From assembly GCF_004210375.1 (NCBI RefSeq), contig NC_134830.1:69604326-69668325 (forward strand): a stretch of 64,000 nt of DNA, read 5' to 3'. This stretch comes from Tachypleus tridentatus. Its lineage: Eukaryota > Arthropoda > Merostomata > Xiphosura > Limulidae. Positions 12,054-22,950 of this stretch are shown here, piece by piece (position 1 is the stretch's first letter; every line of letters starts with the position of its first letter). The notes under the pieces were generated by a model that saw only the letters and a list, made by a program, of their open reading frames with translations, searched no databases and was not told the origin of the DNA. The translations under genes and the position numbers were made by a program.

Positions 12054-12526
12054 CAGGTAAAGTTTTTATATGAATTCTTTGCTCTACTTACAATTCTCTA
12101 CGTTTTTTGGATCTTGTGATGACAACAAAATATATAGTGTTAAACAATGTTTTTATAAAGTTTTACTTGTGGAGTGCTATTAAAAAAATTTCTTCTAGTA
12201 TGTAACGATACCATATGCTAGCTTATTTCTATATAGTTAAGGTACTGCATGGGATGCCATGACAGTTATTTTAGACCCGAAATTTGATCAATATGTTTAT
12301 TCAAGCAAAACCCTTTTGGCATCCTCATGGTACAAGTATATGGGAATCCTAAATTAAATAATGATAAGTATTCTCACTCTGGCTCATTCAATTGTCAACA
12401 GAGATCAGTGAACCATTACCATAGTGATGAAATTTACTTTATGCAATGGCATGGAAGAATTAACCCCATAAAATGGAAAGAATGACAAAATATTCTATTA
12501 TTCTAACACTTTTGCCCAGTACTGTA

Positions 12527-13494
12527 TACACACGCACATTTACGAAAGTCTACCGGGCATGAAACGCTCCATCGTATCTGTGCGTGTGTTGTACGTTCTT
12601 ATTCTCTTGTGATTATAAGACAAGTTGGTAGTGATATTTCACAGCTTATCAGTTGAAATGCTATAACAAATAGTGGAGTTTTTCTATTCTCATAAGTTGC
12701 TAAATCAAAAAATCAAGACAACTTACGAGTAAAGATTTACGTGATGAATTTTTCACTCGATCATTTAACCTATTTCTGCTACATTCAAGAGATAAGCAAC
12801 TAAAATAATGCAATTGAAATACATAAGTAAACATCCTAGTGCAAGCATTTTGTTTTATTTGTAACTAGAACTTTGTTAGCGAAATTAGGTTATTAAAAGT
12901 TTTATTAATATTGTGTTAATAATTGTTAAAAAACGAAAGTTGCAACCAATTCGTTATTTGATTGTTTTCTTTACTGATAAAAGTAACCTTTACTGAGGGT
13001 TTTTATAAGATTCCAAAAATAAAGGTTTTGACAATAAGCAGTGCGTTCCTTGTTGACCTTCTTTAAACAATAATTGATAGAACAAATTATTACGATTGCA
13101 GAGCAACCTGTGTCATTTCCTTTTTCTAACTCAAAGAAAAACCAGTCATGCGGTTATAGTTAAAGAGGTATCTAACTATATATATTTATATATACTGATA
13201 AAATGTCGAAGGATACTGGTGGGATAATTCAAGAATAATAGTAGCGAATGTTCTAATGATAGTTTACAATGTAGTTTGATTTCAGTTAGTTATAGTGAAC
13301 GTCACCTGGAACATAAGGAGTGGGCTTTCTCAGTAATAACAACAAAATTGTGCTCTGTTCAAAACAAGGTTTCATGAAGAAATGTTTGTTAAAGATTGAC
13401 TACTGAAAGCAAATTGTGGCCAACATCTGTAACTGCAAAAGTAATGTATTAAAAGGAAACTTATAAGGGAAAGTTTTACCATCAAAATATTTAC
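12527..13494. other. No gene seen
   Basis: Low-complexity AT-rich DNA between the Tc1-like element and a SINE. Only short unsupported open frames. Confidence 0.6.
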
Positions 13495-13773
13495 GGCCCG
13501 GTATGGCCAGGTGGTTAGGGCGGTCGACTCGTAATCTGATAGTTGCGGGTTCAAATCTCCGTCACAACAAACATGCTTGTCCTTTCAGTCATGGGGGTGT
13601 TATAAGGTTACGGTTAATCCCACTATTCGTTGGTAAAAAAGTAGCTCAAGAGTTGGCAGTGGGTGGTAATGAATAGCTGCCCTTCCCCTAGTCTTAAACT
13701 GCTAAATTAGAAACTGCTAACGTAGATAGTCCTAGTGTAGTTTTGCACAAAATTCAAAAATTAGCAAACAAAA
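13495..13773 (+). repeat. SINE family A, full length
   Basis: tRNA-like head with A box (TGGCCAGGTGG) and B box (GGTTCAAATC), the family body ending CTAAATTAG, and a tail TGCACAAAATTC then A-rich. Full-length members of this family are about 275-285 bp. Several percent diverged. Confidence 0.9.
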
Positions 13774-13997
13774 TGTTTGATCTTGATACTTAGAATATCA
13801 TTAAAATTTAATTATTAAGATAGAAAGTGGATCAAATACAAAAAACAATAATCACATAGTTCGTGTCAGTGATGGTAGTTGTTTTTAGTTCTGTCCATCG
13901 CGGACAATCGATCCCAGTGTTTTCACACTATAAGTTTATAAACTGACGAATGACACACTGGAGGACCATGTGAGTGAAGGAATTTATGCTTAAAAAC

Positions 13998-14827
13998 AGT
14001 GGAATTATGACAGAATTTAGAATTATGTTTCTTACTGCTGAAACCTATCAATATAGGATTTGTGTGTTTCATATTAAAACAGTGGTTTGATGACAGAAGT
14101 TAGAATTATGTTTCTTACGACTGAAACCTAGAAATATAGAAATTGTGTGTTTCATATTAAAACAGTCGTATGACGACAGAATTTAGAATTATGTTTCTTA
14201 CGACTGAAACCTAGCAATATAGAATTTGTGTGTTTCATATTAACACAGTGGTATGATGACAGAATTTAGAATTATGTTTCTTACGACTGAAACCTAGCAA
14301 TATAGAATTTGTGTGTTTCATATTAAAACAGTGGTATGATGACAGAATTTAGAATTATGTTTCTTACGACTGAAACCTAACAATATAGAATTTGTGTGTT
14401 TCATATTAAAACAGTGGTATGATGACAGAATTTAGAATTATGTTTCTTACGACTGAAACCTAACAATATAGAATTTGTGTGTTTCATATTAAAACAGTGG
14501 TATGATGACAGAATTTAGAATTATGTTTCTTACGACTGAAACCTAGCAATATAGAATTTGTGTGTTTCATATTAAAACAGTGGTATGATGACAGAATTTA
14601 GAATTATGTTTCTTACGACTGAAACCTAGCAATATAGAATTTGTGTGTTTCATATTAAAACAGTGGTATGATGACAAAATTTAGAATTATGTTTCTTACG
14701 ACTGAAACCTAGCAATATAGAATTTGTGTGTTTCATATTAAAACAGTGGTATGATGACAGAATTTAGAATTATGTTTCTTACGACTGAAACCTAGCAATA
14801 TAGCATTTGTGTGTTTCATATTAAAAT
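13998..14827. repeat. Ten-copy 83-bp tandem satellite
   Basis: Unit starts fall at 13998, 14081, 14164, 14247, 14330, 14413, 14496, 14579, 14662 and 14745, exactly 83 bp apart. The inner copies differ by only one to three bases; the first two are more diverged, as expected at an array edge. Each unit contains GAATTTAGAATTATGTTTCT and GTGTGTTTCATATTAA. The period is not a multiple of three and the array encodes nothing evident. Confidence 0.97.
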
Positions 14828-16089
14828 AATTTTGGAGTCTCATCACGTCGTTAAATTCCGTGTCGTTACGTCCAGTCATACTTGTATCTGACGGTCATAG
14901 AATTTGACAATAGACTGAAGCGTAATTCCCATTAAATGAGGGTCTGTCCACTTTTCTGTGAAAGCTTTTCATAATCCGTCTAGTGTAAGAGAATGACAGT
15001 TTCCAGCTCCCATTTTTAAAAGTTTGATCGTACAAAATCCACACGCGATGGATTCGACAACGCGACTGGTATGTTTGCCTGTGAGGAAGCATTAATACCT
15101 GTTTCATTCTTTAGCTGTATCAAGTATGAGACAGTTAATCGGGAAGCATGTCCTTTATGTTCGTTGCTTTCAACCTGTTACTATTTGCTGCACTACCCTT
15201 ACTAGGGCTGGGGTACAACTTACTACAGGTTTTGACAATGTGGATGGATCTAGTATTCCAAGTTGATCCATATTTCTTTGTTTTTATGATATGGTGTATG
15301 ACTTTTTGCTTCGGAAAGGAATGTAACGTACCATTCCCAAAAGCGACCGAGAAATAAGCTCTGGTACATACTATTCCAACATGGCTTTATTATCACGTGA
15401 CTTGCTATTCCAACATGGCTTTATTATCACGTGACTTGCTGATTCAAATTGCTTTAATTTAACATACTAAGCTCTCTTTATGTGTAAATAATAATAATAA
15501 AGAAAACAAACATATTTTCTTAAATCGAAAATTATCTTCAGTATTTTATCAGGTTTTTATTTACCAGTTGTATAGGGGGGGGGAGGTAAATAAACTATGA
15601 ACAATAGGACTTCGTCCACTATTTTCATAACTCTGCCGTCCTTGAGAAAATTCACAAGGAAACTTGATAAACCCCCGAAGCCATGACGGGTAGTAGCTCA
15701 GTAAAACCGAAAATAAAGTGGATTTGTATCTCGTCGTCACGCAATTCTATCTACTGAAACACTCCCCATTATAAACGTCAGCCTCCGTTCATCGTTTTAT
15801 CTTCTTTATAATTTTAGTTGTCCCAGGTAGTTGAGAAAAAAAAAAAAAGAATAGTCGCACGTGAATTGAGTTAAACCCCTTTCAGTAATAACAAACGTGA
15901 CTTTTTTATGCAAGGGAAGAAGAAAGAAGTCCCTAGAGTCAAATTGCCCAACCAAGCTGCAATTTGAAGGGATTCATGGTTCCTAGGTTCAGAAGGAAAA
16001 AAAAGACACAAAGGGGCGGAGATATAGAAAATATGAAGAAATTCAAACTTTTATTTGGAAAATGTATAAACTTTGAGATCAAGTTTACA
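14828..16089. other. Non-coding stretch with one hydrophobic small ORF
   Basis: Holds the 34-bp duplication (15371-15440) and an ATG-to-TAA ORF of 69 codons at 15148-15357 with two hydrophobic stretches. Nothing else supports the ORF as a gene. Confidence 0.45.
15371..15440. repeat. 34-bp tandem duplication
   Basis: Two identical copies of a 34-bp unit beginning CTATTCCAACATGGC and ending in CACGTGACTTG. The palindromic CACGTG E-box core is therefore duplicated. Confidence 0.9.
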
Positions 16090-16220
16090 GTTCAGTGGTT
16101 CAGGTTTGCATCTGAAATCTTATAATGTTGATAGTGGGTTTCGATACTTACGAACATGGTCATGACATAAGTAGCCCATTAGTTTAGCTTTGTGCTTAAT
16201 AGTCAAACAAATAAACTTTA
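16090..16220 (+). repeat. SINE family B, diverged
   Basis: TTCAGTGGTTCAGGTTTGCA head, GTGGGTTTCGATACTTACGA, tail TTTAGCTTTGTGCTTAATAG. Confidence 0.7.
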
Positions 16221-16380
16221 AAGTTTTGGGAATATTTAAGTTGTAATGGGATGTAGTGCATGTGGAAGTCATTCGTCCTAGGATTTATGTAAAGAAATGA
16301 CTTCGATGTCATATTGGTTCGATTCGTGCTGATCTAGCTTCTTCCATACTCATTTAAAAGAAATCGATACCTCAAGAGTT

Positions 16381-16651
16381 TGTTTGTTTTTCAATTTCGC
16401 CCAACGCTACACGATGGCTATCTGCACTAGCCGTCTCTAAGTTAGCAGTGTAAGACTATAGAGAACACAGCTAGTCATCACTACCCACCGCCAACTCTTG
16501 GGCTACTCTTTTACCAACGAATACGGGCATTGACCGTAACGTTATAACGCTTCTACAGCTAAAAGGAGAGCATGTTTGGTGTTCGGAGTTTCGAACCCGC
16601 GACTCTCAGATTACCAATCGAGCGCCCATAAACACCTGGTCATGTTGGGTC
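16381..16651 (-). repeat. SINE family A, near full length
   Basis: Inverted copy from the tail (TCAATTTCGCCCAACGCTAC) to the head (CACCTGGTCATGTTGGG). The B-box complement (TTTCGAACCCGC) is intact. Confidence 0.9.
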
Positions 16652-17097
16652 AACCTTAAGAGTATTATATCTCTAGAAACTGAATCAGATTATGACAGCT
16701 GTTACATACATAACACATGAATTCTACTCTATAACGTGAGGAAGAACTATCAACATTTGGATTAAACTCATCTTCTGCTTCCTCTGCAAAGTTTTTAAAA
16801 TGAATATAGCATCGTTATTTATTTGAATATAAAGAGTAAAATTACAATCCAAACATCATTACATTCTTGTGCACATATGTATGTGTTTTGTTTCTTTATC
16901 TAAATTGTTTTTATTTATTTTGATATTCAAACTTGTAGTTCAACAGCACTTTTTAAAAATTAAGAAACGTTTTATTTTTAAGCTTACTATTCTACGATCC
17001 ACATTAATTAAACTTTTATTATTTGTAATTGAAATATATCTAAATATTACTCAGCCCTTGAAATACTTTAATGTTACGGTTTACTTCTTATTTCAAG

Positions 17098-17384
17098 GTA
17101 ACGTTGTGCTTGCTTCCAACAATCCTATCCTTGCGCTTGTAAGAGATATATTCAAACTTGGCAGTAGGTAAACGCTTTAGACTAGTCCATTGTTCTTTCT
17201 CGAAGTGGACACAAGTTAAGACAACACCAATTAATATTCCTAAGTTGATTTCAGCAGATCTGCACCAGAGTCACTTATTATCCGTAAAGATGGACATTCT
17301 TATCTTCTCAAGCACTTAGCTTCCGATCACGTTTTCCAGTGCAGGCTATTATCCTTTTGTAAAACCCTGAAAAGTAGTAATTAG
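17098..17384 (+). CDS. Possible two-exon coding fragment, unknown protein
   Basis: Exon 17098-17167 follows a pyrimidine-rich acceptor (TTCTTATTTCAAG) and ends at a donor (AG|GTAAAC). An 87-bp putative intron ends in TTGATTTCAG at 17254. Exon 17255-17384 continues in the same frame to a TAG. The first exon encodes NVVLASNNPILALVRDIFKL, the second includes APESLIIRKDGHSYLLKHL. The composition looks protein-like and the frame is kept across the proposed splice, but I recognise no family and see no start codon or upstream exon. It could be a fragment of a gene with large introns, a pseudogene, or chance. Confidence 0.3.
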
Positions 17385-18257
17385 CCAGTCTTCTCCTAAC
17401 GGGTATAGCAATTATATCCTTTTATACGCAGCCGTATGCAATGATTTTTTAAGTTTCTTTTTATTTTGAAACACGAGAAATTTGATAACTGGATGACAGG
17501 AAACTGTACAATATATTTGCTATTAGTGAATCATGCTAGGGGTTTTATTAATTTATAAAGCAGACCCGTAATATTTCTATTTCACTAGTTCGTGTAAAGT
17601 TGTCTTGCTATAGCTAAAATGAGCTCATACAAAAAGCATGTTCGAGCTGCAAAAAAAATCTAGAACAAAAAACAGAAAATAAACAATAAAACGTTTATTA
17701 TGAATATTTCTAAACACTTGTCGTTCTGAAATTGCAGAGTACATAAGAGTAAACTGTAGTTTAGGTGAGAAAGTGGGTATTAAAGAGACAAGACGATAGG
17801 GGCATAATGACACATGGGCACTTATAACCTATAGGGTAATAGTTTGTTGCAGGACTTTAGAGGTTTTGTAATTATACTTTATTTTTACAAATGGTAGGGA
17901 AAAGAAAACAATTCATGTTACAATGAACTTCTTTAACGTTGTATCCCGCCAATGTATATTTTCCTAGATTTTTTTACAAAACTGATATAAAGTGTTCTTG
18001 CTTATGTTTGCTCGTTTTTTTCTTCTATTTTGTAATCTTACTGAAGTTTCCGATAACATGAGATTGCGCATTCTTCTGTTCTAAAGTGACCATAAGACTT
18101 AAGTACTGACGTTCATCGAAAGTGGATTGATGTCTGTAACCCACATTGTTTCACTAAAAAGAAGACCACACATCATACGAATAACCAGAGAAATTACAAT
18201 TTGAATTTTAAACATGAAAGACACTTTAAGTCCAGCTGAAAGACCCTAAAGTTTGGT

Positions 18258-18470
18258 TATAGCTGTCTCTAATTCTAAATTATTGACGATAGGGAAGACA
18301 GTCAGCCAACAGCATCTGCCGCCACAAGCTTTTTGCCAGCCCTTTGAATAAAAAACGGTATTTTATCGCTTGTCAACTGTTAAAATACTGAGTGTGTTCA
18401 GCCTCGTTACGACTCGAGCCCTGGATCTCACTCTCAGTTATGCCACACCCGAACTATCGATAGTAATATA
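18258..18470 (-). repeat. Very diverged SINE-like segment
   Basis: AGCTGTCTCTAATTCTAAAT and CTGCCGCCACAAGC recall the family A body in inverted form; the downstream part is barely alignable. Confidence 0.35.
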
Positions 18471-18870
18471 TAGGGTGTTGAAATAAATTATAAAGATTTA
18501 AATAGAATTTGAGTGTCAAAATTCTGTAAACTTACAGCTGACCCACTAACAGCCTGATTTAAATACTTCTTGTAGTCTTAGATTATCTTATCAATTAATA
18601 CTTATAATTCAAACTGTAAAATTACTTTAAGCGTCATTTTTTGTATAAAAAGGTTAAATTGAATAAAATAATGAATTTTTCAAAATAACCTGAAAAATAA
18701 TTAATTCTCTATCTTAATGAACAATGTTGACAGAGTTTTATATTTCTCTGAACGATAAATTGTATAACACCATCTATTATTTACTGTAATTTTACAAGCA
18801 AACCGAAATGATCATGTGAAGTTACTGCTTAAAAAGAGTTAACAGTAATCCAGTCATGTTACTTTACCAG

Positions 18871-18920
18871 AGCGCAGATAGCTCTCGAGTAGCTTTGCGC
18901 GAAATTAAAAAAACAAACAT
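18871..18920 (+). repeat. SINE A tail fragment
   Basis: GAGCGCAGATAGCTCTCGAG through TTTGCGCGAAATT: only the last 50 bp of the family. Confidence 0.8.
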
Positions 18921-19399
18921 ACTTTTCCAAAATATATCTTTATTTACGTTGTTAATTAAAAGTGAGTCTTAAAACAACGTGATATAAAATGAAAAAAAAT
19001 ATGAAATGCTACACTTAGCCACATTTGGTGAATTAAAATATTAAAAACGCATGATTGAATACAAGTTTCTCCGAGTGAAAATATAATTATAGCTTAAGTG
19101 TACTGTCTGCACTAATAAGCTTCAAAACCTTTATACTAGTTTTAATTTATTATAACGCTAAATGTCGCCCTCTGGTGGTTTTGCAGTAAAGTTTACAGGC
19201 GTTAAAATTAAAGGAGTCGATCCTTGTGGTAGGAACACTGTAAACACTTCATTGTGAAGCTTGCGTTTTAAGGAGATAAGGGCTAGAGTTTAGGCTTCAT
19301 TAAATTTTAAGCCTATTTAGACTCTTGCTGAAACAATCTCTCGTCCTAATATTGATAAATATCCAAGAAATACAATTTCATATAATAATTAATATACCA

Positions 19400-19616
19400 A
19401 ATCACTATATATATATATATATAACACGGTCAAGAATTATGGTTAGTGTACTTGTTTTTTCATATTGTACAATTTTAATTATATTTTAACATGCAATAAT
19501 AACTCTTCTTCCATTTTTTATTTCTGCCTAAACTCGTGCCGAGGGCTTGTTGTTGTTAGCTTGATTACTAGAGAATTGCAAATAAATTATATATATATAT
19601 CTGTGTGTGTGTGTCC
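19400..19616. repeat. AT and GT microsatellites
   Basis: (TA)n around 19405-19425 and a TA-to-TG run at about 19590-19612. Similar short TA/TG runs occur near 23215-23260 and 41490-41510. Confidence 0.8.
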
Positions 19617-20056
19617 ATGTTTGTCAAGACTTCATTAATCTACAGAATGACCAAAATAATGAAGCAAACAACGAGGTGTTGAAACATTCAAACTTTGCAG
19701 TCATGATGTGACGAAATTAGATATTTAAAATGTTTTTACTTTGTTAAGTATTTTACATCAATTACTTTCATTCTTATGATTTTAAAACGATTATAAACGA
19801 TAAAGATGTTCATTTTAGTTATGTAAAGTGGTAAGTATAATGTTCATGAATATTTTATGTAAAAAATATAGATCAAATAAAACTTGACTCAAGCATCATA
19901 TTATTGTGTTTAATTTATCCACAATAAACCTAATCAATGTGTCCTAATAATTAAGTGGCAATATACCTTATACTAACTGTTTTTAATTTCGTTTATTACT
20001 ATACTGTGGCATTTGAAATGTTGTTTCACTTTTTATTGTTTTGTTTAAGTCGCTTC

Positions 20057-20160
20057 CCCCGCCCCAGTGACACAGCGGTATGTCTATGAACTAAAAATCG
20101 GCTTTCGATACCACTGGCGGGCAGAGTGTAAATAGCCATATGTGTAGCTTAACTACAAAT
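20057..20160 (+). repeat. SINE family B
   Basis: CCCCAGTGACACAGCGGTAT head with A box, GGCTTTCGATACCACTGGCG, tail TGTGTAGCTTAACTAC. Confidence 0.85.
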
Positions 20161-20289
20161 ATAATGTATCGAAGTTGCATTTATAAATCTATATTTTGTG
20201 AATAAAATCATAAGAATTTCTGAATTGTCATTTCAAACTATACCTTTGGAAGAACATCGGAAAAGACAGTAAAATTATTTTGAATGTAA

Positions 20290-20563
20290 GTTTGTTTTCG
20301 AATTTCGCGCAAAGCTACACGGGTGCTATTTGCACTAGCCGTCCCTAATTTAGCAGTGTAAGATTAGAGGGAAGGCAACTAGTCATCACCACCCACCGCC
20401 AACTCTTGGGTTACTCTTTTACCAACGAATAGTGGGATTGACCGTCACATTTTTTAACGCTCCCACAGCTGAAAGGGCGAGCATGTTTGGTGCAACCGGG
20501 ATTCGGATCCACGACATTCAGATTACAAATCGAATGCCTTAACCATCTGGCCATCTATGGCCC
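20290..20563 (-). repeat. SINE family A, full length
   Basis: Tail GAATTTCGCGCAAAGCTACA through body to a head ending CATCTGGCCATCTATGGCCC. The B box is mutated (GGATTCGGATCC on this strand). Confidence 0.9.
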
Positions 20564-21253
20564 TTATTTTATAGATAAGGCTATTCATACCCGTTATTTT
20601 TCATTACCTGATTAGTCTATTGTTAAGAACAAATTTATCGGCCTTAATGCCAGTTGATAAATAAGCTTTCCTCCACAACTAGTTGTAATACAAAGCACTT
20701 TTGTGGTACGGGCCACTTAGACACATTTCTTTTAGAACTAAAAAAATTCTAAAACGTATCTAACACATACGAAAGGTGGGAGATATCAGAGAATCAAAGA
20801 CCAGCATTTATAATGTTTTCAAATGTTTACATACATTTTGCTAGCCTGTTATCCAACGTATGTTAAACAATCGTTGCTAAAAGTAGATCTTTAAAATAAA
20901 TTACTATCTAACTGCATATTATGATAATATTCTTGTTTAGCTGTGTAAATATCATTGAACTTTGGATAACAGACTTCAACTAAGCTAAAGATTACATCAT
21001 AAGTTATTATGTACCAATTACATAATAATTATGTATTTGATTTTGTTCACTGTAAATATTTGGATTTCTTGCTATCAATGAGAATCAAATCCCTGCCACA
21101 ATCATAAGATTAAACAAAATTCACGAATGAAAACTAAATTTTTTCGAATATTATAATAAAAAATATTATGTCTTTTTATATTAAGAAATCAAGTATAGCG
21201 TAATCATTATTTATTACAGAATATATTTCACATATTTTTATTTCATTTTTACT

Positions 21254-21536
21254 GGGTCCGGCATGGCCAGATGGTTAAGGTGCTCGACTCGCAATCCGAA
21301 AGTTACAGGTTCGAATCTCCGTCACACCAAAACATGCTCGCCCTTTTAGTCGTGGAGGCGTTATAAAGTGACGCTCAATCCCATTATTCGTTGGTAAAAG
21401 AGTAGTCCAAGAGATGGCAGTGGGTGGTGATGAACAGCAGCCTTCCATCTAGTCTTACACTGCCAAATTAGGGACGGCTAGCGCAGATAGCCCTCGTGTA
21501 GCTTTGCGCGAAATTCAAAACAAAGAAACAAACAAG
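21254..21536 (+). repeat. SINE family A, full length
   Basis: Head GGTCCGGCATGGCCAGATGG, B box GGTTCGAATCTCC, tail TTTGCGCGAAATTC followed by AAACAAAGAAACAAAC. Well preserved. Confidence 0.93.
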
Positions 21537-21975
21537 ACTTTTGAAAAGATATTATCTTATACAATGAACTGACAATATCAATTAAAAGAAAAACGTAAGT
21601 TTTATAATACAACACTGGTACGTGGAAAAAAGGCTCGGTATTCTCAATGCATCCACCTGTTCATATTTTAAACTTAGGTCTTCAAAAACGTGTCAGAAAA
21701 AAAACAACAAAAAGCTGTTAAATATTTTATTCAAAGCGCAATATAAGGTTTACGTTAAAATAACCTTATTACGTATAAAACGATATTATTTTAACGTAAA
21801 GCTTTATCTCGTGCAATGCAATGTTAGCAAGGTGAATTTTTACCATACATTAGGCAAACCTTTATGGAATAAAATAATTTCCATGTGAGCGATTTACGTT
21901 TTATCCTGAATGCAAGGTACATGTAGGACAGTCTGATTGTTGAAAAATATTTTAATTAGCATATAAAACTATCAG

Positions 21976-22290
21976 TTAACCCTTTAGTTTAGTCAGTAAA
22001 GCAATTGTCGTGCGAGCGGCCCCGAGTTCGATGCCTAGACAAGGATAAGGAAAATTAGAATCAAGGAAAGAAGCACTGCATCCAACATGGAGCTGTCACG
22101 TGATCCTGAAATGAGGACAGACGAAGAGCCCTGTGCGTGAGATGGCAAGAACATGGTAGTTTTAGTTTCTCAAGAGTGCCTTATTGGGAAATGCTAAGTA
22201 GTTAACCCTTTAGGTTTGTTGGTAGTGTACTCACTTGGTGGCGTGAGTTGTCAGGTTCAATATCAAGCTGAGCGTAAGAAAACCTAACAT
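21976..22290 (+). repeat. Tandem pair of tRNA-like SINE heads (third family)
   Basis: GTTAACCCTTTAG followed by GTCAGTAAAGC and CGAGTTCGAT (B-box-like) at 21976-22045 is repeated in diverged form from 22200 (GTTGGTAGTG, CAGGTTCAAT). The first unit is about 225 bp and the second is truncated. It shares no tail with SINE families A or B, so it is a separate, older family. Confidence 0.4.
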
Positions 22291-22764
22291 AACCAGTTGT
22301 ATATAAAGCCTTGTTTAACAAATATTTTGCAGTAACGTATTAATAAAAACAATGCATTAATGTAATCAGAATTTCTGCAAAGTATCTGAATAAATATTAT
22401 ACATATCAACCCCAAAACGCATAGGGAAGGAAACAAATGATATCAGTATAAAACTCACTTATACTCGTAGAAGGAGCTTCATATCCTAAACATCAAGAAA
22501 AGCCGGCTTGAATGTGTTATACAGATGATAAGTATGCATGTCAACACTAACTTATGGATATAAATATAAATTAGGCTTTGTTATTAAAACTTAAAATATA
22601 CATTTATGAAAACTATCCAGTACGTTATATTAAATCTAATTAATATAGTATACTTTGAACAAATTATATTACTCCATAAGAATATTGAATAATTATCATA
22701 AAATTATATCTATCTATCATATATGTCAGTAAGAGGAATAGCACTTTTTAATTGTTATTATTTT

Positions 22765-22950
22765 TCAGGCAATATCACGCAATTTCGAGGGCTACCTGCG
22801 GTAGCCGTGTCTAATATCGATGTGATAGACTTTAGGGATAGCGGTTACGACTCAACATCATCCACCATTACATTTTGGATGCTCTAATCGAATAGTGAAA
22901 TTAAGCCGTCACTTTTATAACGCATCTACAGCTCCAAACTGCAGGGCGCG
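22765..22950 (-). repeat. Diverged SINE A remnant
   Basis: TATCACGCAATTTCGAGGGC, TAGCCGTGTCTAAT and CCGTCACTTTTATAACGC keep family order with many substitutions. Confidence 0.6.

Larger units (their letters stand above)
11169..12524 (-). mobile_element. Tc1-like transposon, internally rearranged
   Basis: The right end, read inward, is CAGTACTGGGCAAAAGTGTTAGAA up to 20 bases or so, and the left end CAGTAATGTATAAAAGTGTT: a shared Tc1-type terminal repeat core AAAAGTGTTAGAA. TA follows the right end (12525-12526); the left flank is a CA microsatellite and gives no clean TA. The length of about 1.36 kb is normal for Tc1 elements, but the transposase is incomplete and partly inverted. Confidence 0.75.
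17385..20056. other. No gene seen
   Basis: Apart from SINE fragments and microsatellites, nothing recognisable. Confidence 0.55.

Noticed and set aside
13495..13570. tRNA-like sequences with A and B boxes in many places
   Set aside because: Each is the head of a SINE with the same body and tail, and no cloverleaf closes with an acceptor stem, so none is called as a tRNA gene.
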